A model generated the notes under the pieces. It did not search any database, was not told where the DNA came from, and saw only the letters and a list, made by a program, of their open reading frames with translations. The position numbers were made by a program, and so were the translations under genes. Shown here piece by piece: positions 9,010 to 16,369 of a DNA stretch of 64,000 bases. Source of the stretch: Bradyrhizobium sp. Ce-3 (lineage in GTDB: Bacteria; Pseudomonadota; Alphaproteobacteria; Rhizobiales; Xanthobacteraceae). Location of the stretch: positions 496,001 to 560,000 of the forward strand of contig NZ_BQUV01000003.1 in assembly GCF_022835695.1 (NCBI RefSeq), written 5' to 3'. How positions within the stretch are numbered: the first letter of the stretch is position 1; the number at the start of each line of letters is the position of its first letter.

Positions 9010-10917
9010 ATGAACACCCAGCAGAGCCGGTATCATGAGGTGTATGCCCGCTCGCTTCGAGACCCCGAGGGCTTTTGGGCCGAAGCGGCGCGCGAGATCG
9101 ACTGGATCGAGCCGGCCAAGAAGGTGTTCGATCCCTCGACGGGCGCCTATGGACGCTGGTTCGCCGGCGCCGTGGTCAACACCTGTTATAACGCGCTGGA
9201 TCGCCATGTCGCCGGTGGCCGCGCCGACCAGGTCGCGCTGATCCACGATTCTCCGCTGACGGGCACGATCACCAAATTCACCTATTCCGAGCTGCTCAAG
9301 GAAGTGCAGACGCTCGCCGCCGTGATGCAGGATTTCGGCGTCACCAAGGGCGATCGCGTCATCCTCTATATGCCGATGGTGCCGGAGGCGGTGGTCGCGA
9401 TGCTGGCCTGCGCGCGGATCGGCGCGGTGCACAGCGTGGTGTTCGGCGGCTTCGCGGCCAAGGAGCTCGCGACCCGCATCGACGACGCCAAGCCGAAGCT
9501 GATCTTCTCGGCGAGCTGCGGCCTCGAGCCCGGGCGCATCGTGCACTACAAGCCGCTGCTCGACGAGGCGATCCGGCTCGCCGGCAGCAAGCCCGAGAGC
9601 TGCATCATCTTGCAGCGGCCGCAGCAGGCTTGCGAGCTCACCGCGGGCCGCGACCATGACTGGGCGACTTTGCGCCGCGCTGCATTGGACGCCGGCAAGG
9701 CCGCGCCCTGCGTGCCGGTCGCCGCGACCGATCCGCTCTACATCCTCTACACCTCGGGCACGACCGGAATCCCGAAAGGCGTGGTGCGCGACAATGGCGG
9801 GCATCTCGTCGCACTGAAATGGTCGATGGAAAATCTCTACGGCGTGAAGCCCGGCGAGATCTGGTGGTGCGGCTCCGACATCGGTTGGGTGGTCGGCCAC
9901 TCCTACATCGTCTACGGCCCGCTGATCCATGGCGCGACCACGATCATGTACGAGGGCAAGCCGGTCGGCACGCCGGATGCCGGCGCGTTCTGGCGCGTGA
10001 TCTCCGAGCACAAGGCGGTCGCCTTCTTCACCGCGCCGACCGCATTCCGCGCCATCAAGAAGGAAGACCCCGAAGGCAAGTTGCTCAGGAGTTACGACCT
10101 CTCGCGCTTCCGTACGCTCTTTCTCGCCGGCGAGCGCGCCGATCCGCCGACGGTGGAATGGGCCGAGCAGCAACTGAAAGTGCCCGTGATCGATCATTGG
10201 TGGCAGACCGAGACCGGCTGGTGCATCGCCGGCAATCCGATGGGCCTGGGCATGCTGCCGGTCAAGCACGGTTCGCCGACGGTGCCGATGCCGGGCTATC
10301 AGGTCGACATCGTCGACGAGGCGGCGAAGCCGGTGGCCGCAGGCACCATGGGCTCGATCGTGATCAAGCTGCCGATGCCGCCGGCCTGCCTGCCGACGCT
10401 GTGGCAGCAGGACGATCGCTTCCGCGACGCTTACCTCACGGAATTCCCTGGCTACTACAAGACCTCGGATGCCGGCTACAAGGATGCCGACGGCTATGTC
10501 TGGGTGATGGGCCGCACCGACGACATCATCAATGTCGCCGGCCACCGGCTCTCCACCGGAGGCATGGAGGAGATCCTGGCCTCGCATCCCGATGTCGCCG
10601 AATGTGCCGTGCTCGGCGTCAAGGATGCGATCAAGGGCGAGGTGCCCTGCGGCTTCCTGGTGCTGAAGGCCGGCGTGACCAAGCAGCCGGTCGAGGTCGA
10701 GAAGGAGGTGGTGGCGCTGGTGCGCGAGAGGCTCGGGCCGGTCGCAGCCTTCAAGCTCGCGATCACGGTGGCGCGGCTGCCGAAGACCCGCTCCGGCAAG
10801 ATCCTGCGCGGCACCATCAAGAAGATCGCCGACGGCGAACCCTGGACCATGCCGGCGACGATCGAGGACCCCAAGGTGCTCGACGAGATCGGCGAGGCGC
10901 TGAAGGGGAAGGCGTAG
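9010..10917 (+). CDS. prpE: Propionyl-CoA synthetase
   Basis: ATP-dependent acyl-CoA synthetase that activates propionate to propionyl-CoA through an acyl-adenylate, in the cytoplasm. The 635-aa length and the opening YHEVYARSLRDPEGFWAEAA match PrpE and acetyl-CoA synthetase relatives. The AMP-binding signature YTSGTTGIPKGVV is near residues 246-258, DHWWQTETGW near 397, and YKTSDAGYKDADGY with GRTDDIINVAGHR near 485-515. The C-terminal KTRSGKILRG holds the catalytic lysine that can be acetylated. Propionate-specific assignment rests on overall resemblance; a broader short-chain acyl-CoA ligase is possible. It stands alone on this strand. Confidence 0.9.
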   Translation: MNTQQSRYHEVYARSLRDPEGFWAEAAREIDWIEPAKKVFDPSTGAYGRWFAGAVVNTCYNALDRHVAGGRADQVALIHDSPLTGTITKFTYSELLKEVQTLAAVMQDFGVTKGDRVILYMPMVPEAVVAMLACARIGAVHSVVFGGFAAKELATRIDDAKPKLIFSASCGLEPGRIVHYKPLLDEAIRLAGSKPESCIILQRPQQACELTAGRDHDWATLRRAALDAGKAAPCVPVAATDPLYILYTSGTTGIPKGVVRDNGGHLVALKWSMENLYGVKPGEIWWCGSDIGWVVGHSYIVYGPLIHGATTIMYEGKPVGTPDAGAFWRVISEHKAVAFFTAPTAFRAIKKEDPEGKLLRSYDLSRFRTLFLAGERADPPTVEWAEQQLKVPVIDHWWQTETGWCIAGNPMGLGMLPVKHGSPTVPMPGYQVDIVDEAAKPVAAGTMGSIVIKLPMPPACLPTLWQQDDRFRDAYLTEFPGYYKTSDAGYKDADGYVWVMGRTDDIINVAGHRLSTGGMEEILASHPDVAECAVLGVKDAIKGEVPCGFLVLKAGVTKQPVEVEKEVVALVRERLGPVAAFKLAITVARLPKTRSGKILRGTIKKIADGEPWTMPATIEDPKVLDEIGEALKGKA

Positions 10918-10964
10918 GCGCGTCGTTCGTGCCTTGCTCTCGCTTTCGAGAGAGCACGCCGTGT

Positions 10965-11134
10965 GGCCACCCCTCTCCCTAACCCTCCCCCGCAAGGGGG
11001 GAGGGAACCCATCCGCCGGTGGCTCCCTCACGTCGGACCAACCGAAGGGATGCAGTTGCCGCTGCATCACGTGAGGTGAGCACGAGGGCCAGGCTCCCTC
11101 CCCCCTTGCGGGGGAGGGTGGGGAGAGGGGTGGC
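10965..11134. repeat. Long inverted repeat of REP type (GGCCACCCCTCTCCC family)
   Basis: GGCCACCCCTCTCCCTAACC and the following CCCTCCCCCGCAAGGGGGGAGGG at 10965-11008 recur inverted at 11094-11134. Each arm itself contains a hairpin around GCAAGG or CTTGCG. The 360-bp space between prpE and the lipoprotein gene (10918-11277) holds this element and no gene I can support. Confidence 0.7.
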
Positions 11135-11277
11135 CCCGGGCGCGGTCGACGACGAGCGCACCATCGCCCAATCCGGCCACGCACCCCCGAAACCCGTCGG
11201 AAGCAAATCGGCCTTGATTTTGATGGATTGCCGGGTCATCCCGGCCCTGTCATAGCCCACGAGATACGGACCCACGG

Positions 11278-11550
11278 ATGCGATCCATTTCCGCACGCGC
11301 GCCCCTCGCATTACTGCTCGCACTGCCGCTGTTGGCAGGCTGCCTCGAACGCGGGCGGTCGCCGATCGCGGAGAGCATGGGCGACGACGACCAGTATTGC
11401 CAGGGTGGCGGCAAGGTCGCGGTCGGCTCGCCCGAATATGTCGCCTGCCGCAAGGACCGTGACGTGCAGCGCCAGAACGCCGAAGCCCGCACCGATCGCC
11501 GGCAGCGCAATCTCGGCGAATACATGATGAACAATCCGGACCGGCACTGA
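11278..11550 (+). CDS. Small lipoprotein, unknown function
   Basis: A 90-residue protein with a clear lipoprotein signal: basic n-region (MRSISAR), hydrophobic stretch, and lipobox LLAGC with the lipidated cysteine at residue 22. The mature part is hydrophilic, with two further cysteines (QYCQGG, VACRKD) and an Asp/Arg-rich C-terminus. It should be attached to a membrane facing the periplasm. I do not recognise a functional family. A terminator shared with the convergent trcR gene follows. Confidence 0.8.
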   Translation: MRSISARAPLALLLALPLLAGCLERGRSPIAESMGDDDQYCQGGGKVAVGSPEYVACRKDRDVQRQNAEARTDRRQRNLGEYMMNNPDRH

Positions 11551-11596
11551 CGCGTCGCTGGCGCGCGGAGTCCCGTCTCTCGCATACACCACAAAC

Positions 11597-11628
11597 AAAA
11601 ACGCGGCGGGTTGCCCCGCCGCGTTTTC
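11597..11628. terminator. Bidirectional Rho-independent terminator
   Basis: AACGCGGCGGG TTGC CCCGCCGCGTT forms an 11-bp GC-rich stem flanked by an A-run before and TTTTCGT after. It works in both directions between the convergent lipoprotein and trcR genes. Confidence 0.9.
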
Positions 11629-11655
11629 GTGTTCGGCTCGTCGCGCGGTCCGCGC

Positions 11656-12354
11656 TTACTCTTGGTCGTCGTCGGGCTTCTTGCCGCCGATCGTCTTCAG
11701 CTTGGCGAACACCGCATCGACGTTGAGATCGTCGTGGCGCTCGATCGGCTGATCGTCGAGCTCGTCCTTGCGCGTGGTCTCGGAAGCCGGCAGCAGCGTG
11801 GCGCCGCCGTAGACGGTCGTGGTCGGCTTCTCCTTGGCGGCGCGCTGCACCTCGAAATCGAGCTCGATCTGCGAGCACAGGCCGAGCGTCACCGGGTCCA
11901 TCGGGGTCAGGGTCGAGGCGTTCCAGTGGGTGCGGTCGCGCACGCTCGCGATCGTGGTCTTGGTGGTGCCGACCAGACGCATGATCTGGGCGTCCTTCAG
12001 CTCGGGGTGGTTGCGCACCAGCCAGAGGATTGCGCTCGGCCGCTCATGGCGGCGCGACACCGGGGTGTAGCGCGGGCCCTTCTTCTTGGCGGCGGTGGGC
12101 AGCACCACCTTGCTCTCCTGCAGCCTGAGGCGATAGTTCTGGTCGCGCTCGCCGCGCTCGATCTCCTCGCGGGTCAGCTGGCCGTTGGAAATCGGGTCCA
12201 TGCCCTTGATGCCCTGGGCGGCGTCGCCGTCGGCGATGGCGCGGACCTCGAGGGGGTGCATTTTGGTAAAATCAGCCACCTGATCGAAGGTCAGGGCGGT
12301 ATTATCGACCAACCACACGGCAGTCGCCTTCGGCATCAGCGGTGCGTTGCTCAT
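11656..12354 (-). CDS. trcR: DUF1013 family cell-cycle transcriptional regulator TrcR
   Basis: Member of the DUF1013 family found almost only in alphaproteobacteria and now named TrcR, a cell-cycle transcriptional regulator. From ATG 12354 the protein is 232 aa, opening MSNAPLMPKATAVWLVDNTA. AAGGAG sits 7 bases upstream and favours this start over one at 12408. The central part has two helix-turn-helix-like regions, TFDQVADFTKMHPLEVRAIADG and DAQIMRLVGTTKTTIASVRD. The C-terminus is acidic (KKPDDDQE). It diverges from the ispH operon. Confidence 0.9.
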   Translation of the reverse strand: MSNAPLMPKATAVWLVDNTALTFDQVADFTKMHPLEVRAIADGDAAQGIKGMDPISNGQLTREEIERGERDQNYRLRLQESKVVLPTAAKKKGPRYTPVSRRHERPSAILWLVRNHPELKDAQIMRLVGTTKTTIASVRDRTHWNASTLTPMDPVTLGLCSQIELDFEVQRAAKEKPTTTVYGGATLLPASETTRKDELDDQPIERHDDLNVDAVFAKLKTIGGKKPDDDQE

Positions 12355-12583
12355 GGCAAATCTCCTTTGTGCTTCGCCCACCTCTGTCGAGGCGAAGCTG
12401 GTAGTCATCGGCGATGACGGGAATTATGCGGCCTATATAAGCCCTCCGGGGGGAATGGCGCAATGGGCCAGCAAAATCGCCTTGACAGCGCCCGAAAGCA
12501 GTCCCAAGTCCTTACCTTAACTGGCCGTTCCCCGCCCGCCGGCGAGGGGTGATTCGGTCCCGAGATTGCCCCGAGACAGCCTG

Positions 12584-13558
12584 ATGTCAGCGAAAAAACC
12601 CGACCTTAGAATCGTGCTTTGTTCCCCCCGCGGCTTTTGCGCCGGGGTGGTCCGCGCCATCGACACGGTCGAACGTGCCCTGACCATTTACGGGGCGCCG
12701 GTCTATGTCCGGCACGAAATCGTCCATAACAAGTACGTGGTGGACAGCCTGAAGACCAAAGGCGCCATTTTCGTCGAGGAACTGTCCGAGATTCCCGACG
12801 AAACCAACGCCCCGGTGGTGTTTTCGGCCCATGGCGTTCCCAAGTCGGTTCCGGCCGAGGCCAAATCCCGCAATTTCTTCTCACTGGACGCGACCTGCCC
12901 GCTGGTGACCAAGGTCCACCGCGAGGCGGCGATCCACTTCAAGCGCGGCCGCGAGATCCTGCTGATCGGGCATTCCCACCACCCCGAGGTGGTCGGCACC
13001 TTGGGCCAGCTGCCGGAGGGCGCCGTGACCCTGATCGAGACGGCGGAGGATGCCAAGACCTTCGTCCCGAAGGATCCCGACAACCTCGCCTTCGTGACCC
13101 AGACCACGCTGTCGATCGACGACACCGCGGAGATCGTGGCGCTGCTCAAGGAGCGCTTCCCGAACGTCAACGGTCCGCACAAGGAAGACATCTGCTACGC
13201 CACCACCAACCGCCAGCTTGCGGTCAAGAAGGTGGCGCCGGTGGTCGATGCCCTGATCGTGGTCGGTGCGCCGAACTCGTCGAACTCGCAGCGCCTGCGC
13301 GAGGTCGCCGAGCGCGAGGGCTGCCCGATTGCGATTCTTGCGCAGCGCGCCAGCGACATCGACTGGAGCCGCTTCGAAGGCATCAGGAGCCTCGGCATCA
13401 CCGCGGGCGCTTCGGCCCCGGAAGTGATCGTCGAGGAGATCATGGGCGCCTTCGCGGAGCGCTACGAACTGCACGTGGAGACGGTCTCGGCTGCGGAAGA
13501 GAACGAATTCTTCCCGCTGCCGCGTTCGCTGCGGCCCGACGCTGCCGCGGCGGAATAG
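12584..13558 (+). CDS. ispH: 4-hydroxy-3-methylbut-2-enyl diphosphate reductase
   Basis: Last enzyme of the MEP isoprenoid pathway, reducing HMBPP to IPP and DMAPP with a [4Fe-4S] cluster. The three cluster cysteines are visible in [13 protein letters not shown] (residue 19), [14 protein letters not shown], and [11 protein letters not shown]. Other family motifs are [21 protein letters not shown] and [11 protein letters not shown]. The ATG at 12584 is preferred; an in-frame TTG lies at 12566. A TTGACA hexamer occurs at 12482-12487, but no convincing -10 box follows at the right distance. It is the first gene of an ispH-thrB-rnhA operon, with thrB starting 5 bases after its stop. Confidence 0.97.
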   Translation: MSAKKPDLRIVLCSPRGFCAGVVRAIDTVERALTIYGAPVYVRHEIVHNKYVVDSLKTKGAIFVEELSEIPDETNAPVVFSAHGVPKSVPAEAKSRNFFSLDATCPLVTKVHREAAIHFKRGREILLIGHSHHPEVVGTLGQLPEGAVTLIETAEDAKTFVPKDPDNLAFVTQTTLSIDDTAEIVALLKERFPNVNGPHKEDICYATTNRQLAVKKVAPVVDALIVVGAPNSSNSQRLREVAEREGCPIAILAQRASDIDWSRFEGIRSLGITAGASAPEVIVEEIMGAFAERYELHVETVSAAEENEFFPLPRSLRPDAAAAE

Positions 13559-13563
13559 ACCAT

Positions 13564-14544
13564 ATGGCGGTTTACACCGACGTTGCCGCCGAAGACCTCG
13601 CGGAATTCCTCAAGAGCTACGACATCGGCGAATTGCTCTCCTACAAGGGCATCGCCGAGGGCGTCGAGAATTCGAACTTCCTGCTGCACACCAGCCAGGG
13701 CGCCTACATCCTCACGCTCTATGAGAAGCGCGTGGCGGAGGACGACCTGCCGTACTTCCTGTCGCTGATGGCGCATCTCGCCGGGCGCGGGGTGTCGTGC
13801 CCGCAGCCGGCGCGCAACCGCAAGGGCGAGGTCACGAGCCGGCTCGCCGGCCGGCCGGCGGCGATCATCAACTTCCTCGAAGGGGTGTGGCCGCGGCGGC
13901 CGAACGTGGCGCATTGCTCAGGCGTCGGCGAGGCGCTGGCCAGGATGCATCTGGCCGGTCGCGACTTTCCGCTGGTGCGCAAGAACCCGCTGTCGGTGTC
14001 CGGCTGGCGGCCGCTGTTTGCTCTCGCCGCCGCGCGGGCCGACAGCGTTCAGCCGGGCTTGCACGATTTCATCGCGCGCGAGCTCGATCATCTCGAGGCC
14101 GCGTGGCCCACGGACCTGCCGGTCGGCGTGATTCATGCCGATTTGTTTCCCGACAACGTCTTCTTCCTCGGCGACAAGCTTTCCGGCCTGATCGACTTCC
14201 CGTTCGCCTGCAACGACATCCTGGCCTACGACGTCGCGATCTGCCTCAACGCCTGGTGCTTCGAGCCGGATCATTCCTTCAACGTCACCAAGGCGCGCGC
14301 GCTGCTCAATGCCTATGGCCGCGAGCGGCCGCTGTCGGCGGCGGAAGAGGCCGCGCTGCCGCTGCTGGCGCGCGGCGCCTCGATGCGCTTCCTGCTGACG
14401 CGGCTGGTCGACTTCCTCAACGTGCCCGAGGGCGCGCTGGTGCAGCCGAAGGATCCGCTTGAATACGTCCGCAAGCTGCGCTTCCAGCAGAATGTCGCGA
14501 GCCTGCGCGACTACGGCATCACACCGGCAGGATGCGCGGCGTGA
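13564..14544 (+). CDS. thrB: Homoserine kinase, APH-fold type
   Basis: Phosphorylates L-homoserine on the way to threonine. This is the kinase type built on the aminoglycoside-phosphotransferase fold, common in rhizobia, not the GHMP type. Length is 326 aa. The opening [20 protein letters not shown] and the nucleotide region GVENSNFLL are typical. The catalytic loop is [13 protein letters not shown] and the metal-binding aspartate lies in [11 protein letters not shown]. It overlaps rnhA by 13 bases (by 4 if rnhA starts at its in-frame GTG) and follows ispH by 5 bases, so the three are co-transcribed. Confidence 0.96.
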   Translation: MAVYTDVAAEDLAEFLKSYDIGELLSYKGIAEGVENSNFLLHTSQGAYILTLYEKRVAEDDLPYFLSLMAHLAGRGVSCPQPARNRKGEVTSRLAGRPAAIINFLEGVWPRRPNVAHCSGVGEALARMHLAGRDFPLVRKNPLSVSGWRPLFALAAARADSVQPGLHDFIARELDHLEAAWPTDLPVGVIHADLFPDNVFFLGDKLSGLIDFPFACNDILAYDVAICLNAWCFEPDHSFNVTKARALLNAYGRERPLSAAEEAALPLLARGASMRFLLTRLVDFLNVPEGALVQPKDPLEYVRKLRFQQNVASLRDYGITPAGCAA

Positions 14545-14993
14545 GCGACAAGCCGCATGTGATTGTTTTCACCGATGGTGCCTGCTCCGGAAATCCCGGA
14601 CCGGGCGGTTGGGGCGCGATCCTCCGGTTCGGCGACGTCGAGAAGGAATTGAAGGGCGGCGAGGCGCACACCACCAACAACCGCATGGAGCTGATGGCGG
14701 CGATCTCGGCGCTGGAAGCCCTGAAGAAGCCCTGCGTGGTCGACCTCACCACCGACAGCCAGTATGTCCGCCAGGGCATCACCGGCTGGATCCACGGCTG
14801 GAAGCGCAACGGCTGGCGTACCGCCGACAAGAAGCCGGTCAAGAATGTCGAACTGTGGCAGCGGCTCGACGCCGCGCTGAAGCCGCACGAGGTGCGCTGG
14901 CACTGGATCAAGGGCCATGCCGGCCACGCCGAGAACGAACGCGCCGACGAGCTGGCGCGCGAGGGCGTGGCGATAGCGAGGCTGAAGGGCTGA
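14532..14993 (+). CDS. rnhA: Ribonuclease HI
   Basis: Endonuclease that degrades the RNA strand of RNA-DNA hybrids, with two metal ions. At 153 aa it is the usual size. The four acidic catalytic residues are in [16 protein letters not shown] (D15), NNRMELMA (E53), TTDSQYV (D75) and [25 protein letters not shown] is the basic handle region, and HWIKGHAGH carries the conserved histidine. Start ATG 14532 is used; the GTG at 14541 forms GTGA with the thrB stop and is an equally good alternative. Confidence 0.96.
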   Translation: MRGVSDKPHVIVFTDGACSGNPGPGGWGAILRFGDVEKELKGGEAHTTNNRMELMAAISALEALKKPCVVDLTTDSQYVRQGITGWIHGWKRNGWRTADKKPVKNVELWQRLDAALKPHEVRWHWIKGHAGHAENERADELAREGVAIARLKG

Positions 14994-15029
14994 GCCTCCG
15001 GATGATGGTCAATCCCTGCCATCTTCGAA

Positions 15030-16163
15030 CTACCCCAGCATCGTAACCAATCTGATCAGCTCTGACTGGCGATGGGTGCTAGTCTTGAAGAACACCGACT
15101 TCAAATGGTTGCGCGCCGTTGCGGGAGAGATTTCCAATTGTTCTGCGGCGGCCTGAATAGGCAGACCGCCCCTTAGCAATGCGGTCAACCTTGCCTCTGC
15201 AGGTGTCAGATCGAAAGCTCGGGCAATGAGCTTCGCATCCAGCAGCGGGGGTGGCGACAGGTTGGAGAAGACCAGCATTGCACGAGCGCCCAAGAATACG
15301 CTGCTTGCGGCACCGTCGACCAATAACACGCGGATCAGGACGGGAGGCTTTGCTGCGCGACGGACCACGATCGGTTCTGTCGGCAGCGCAGCGCCGTCGG
15401 GCGACGTCCGGATCAAATCGACAAGGCGGTGATATTTCGCCATTGCATCCTTGTCGCGAAGCGCAAGCCGCCTGTTCCGGACCAGGATGTCCTGATCGAA
15501 TCCGGCATCAGCCGCGGCGTTGCAGCTCAGCACAAAGCCCTGCCGATTGAGGACGACGGCGGGCCGCTGAACCTTCTCCAGCACGTTGGTCATCGAGGTG
15601 AGGGCCACTCGGCCGACCGCCGTCGCCAATGTCGCGGTCTCGGTCAATCTTGGCGCAAGACGGGCGAGTGCTCGCTTGTCCGCCTCGTCAAACGGCTCCT
15701 CGTTTTGGGTGCGCTGAATCGTGAGTGCCCATGCGGCGGTGTCCGCCCAAAAGCCGATGCCGGCAAACCATTTGAAGCCGAACGGAAACAGGACTTCGTT
15801 GTACATCGGATCAGCCTGGATCTGCTCGGGCGTCAGCAGGTCCTGATCCGTGACGACCTCGCCGGCCATCATGCGCGGAAATCCGATCGCACGCGGGTCT
15901 TTAGTGTGCCAATCGTTGGCAAAATAGAACCGGGTGGCTTCGTCGATGGACTTCGTTCGCGGCACGTCCGGTGTTCGGACGTCGCTCTGCAGCAGCAATG
16001 CAGCCGATCCGCCGACCGCCGCGCAGATGCTTTCCATCAGCTCAGGCCACAGCAATGGATCGACGACGGCCTCGCCGAGGCGGCGCATGACCTGGGTCAA
16101 CTGATCGTGGTCTATGGCTTTCGGACTCAATGGGAGCGTCGTTGAACCTGCGGCGAGAAACAT
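15030..16163 (-). CDS. LuxR-type helix-turn-helix regulator
   Basis: Transcription factor with a C-terminal LuxR/GerE helix-turn-helix: FDLTPAEARLTALLRGGLP, then AAEQLEISPATARNHLKSVF, then TSTHRQSELIRLV. The remaining 300 residues have no classic autoinducer or receiver domain; parts look like a PAS/GAF-type sensor, with CNAAADAGFDQDILV followed by a variable linker. The start is uncertain: ATG 16163 (MFLAAGSTT) is used here, while GTG 16229 would extend it by 22 residues. It diverges from the RTX gene and is the natural candidate to control it through the dyad at 16321-16344. Confidence 0.85.
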   Translation of the reverse strand: MFLAAGSTTLPLSPKAIDHDQLTQVMRRLGEAVVDPLLWPELMESICAAVGGSAALLLQSDVRTPDVPRTKSIDEATRFYFANDWHTKDPRAIGFPRMMAGEVVTDQDLLTPEQIQADPMYNEVLFPFGFKWFAGIGFWADTAAWALTIQRTQNEEPFDEADKRALARLAPRLTETATLATAVGRVALTSMTNVLEKVQRPAVVLNRQGFVLSCNAAADAGFDQDILVRNRRLALRDKDAMAKYHRLVDLIRTSPDGAALPTEPIVVRRAAKPPVLIRVLLVDGAASSVFLGARAMLVFSNLSPPPLLDAKLIARAFDLTPAEARLTALLRGGLPIQAAAEQLEISPATARNHLKSVFFKTSTHRQSELIRLVTMLG

Positions 16164-16320
16164 CAAGAAATACAGACGGATGCGGACCGGCAATACCGGG
16201 ACTGCCGCGGATGTGCGCAATTGCCGCACCCAAATGGGTCAGGATCGAATCCCGACCCGCATGATATCCGGATCGAGGCGTTCTTTTCCTAAGCAAGTAT
16301 CTGACTGAATTGACGATTTG

Positions 16321-16344
16321 TTCGATCCGGCGGCTCGGATCGAA
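16321..16344. promoter_or_regulatory. 24-bp dyad upstream of RTX gene (candidate operator)
   Basis: TTCGATCCG at 16321-16329 and CGGATCGAA at 16336-16344 are a perfect 9-bp inverted repeat with a 6-bp spacer, 25 bases before the RTX start codon. A further half-site CGGATCGA is at 16269-16276. It lies between the divergent LuxR-type regulator and the RTX gene, as a LuxR-type binding site would. Its role is inferred from symmetry and position only. Confidence 0.5.
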
Positions 16345-16369
16345 GTTATTTTGATTGGGGGATTTGGGA

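Noticed and set aside
12482-12520. TTGACA upstream of ispH as a promoter
   Set aside because: No -10-like hexamer at 16-18 bases; the nearest candidate (TACCTT) is about 25 bases away.
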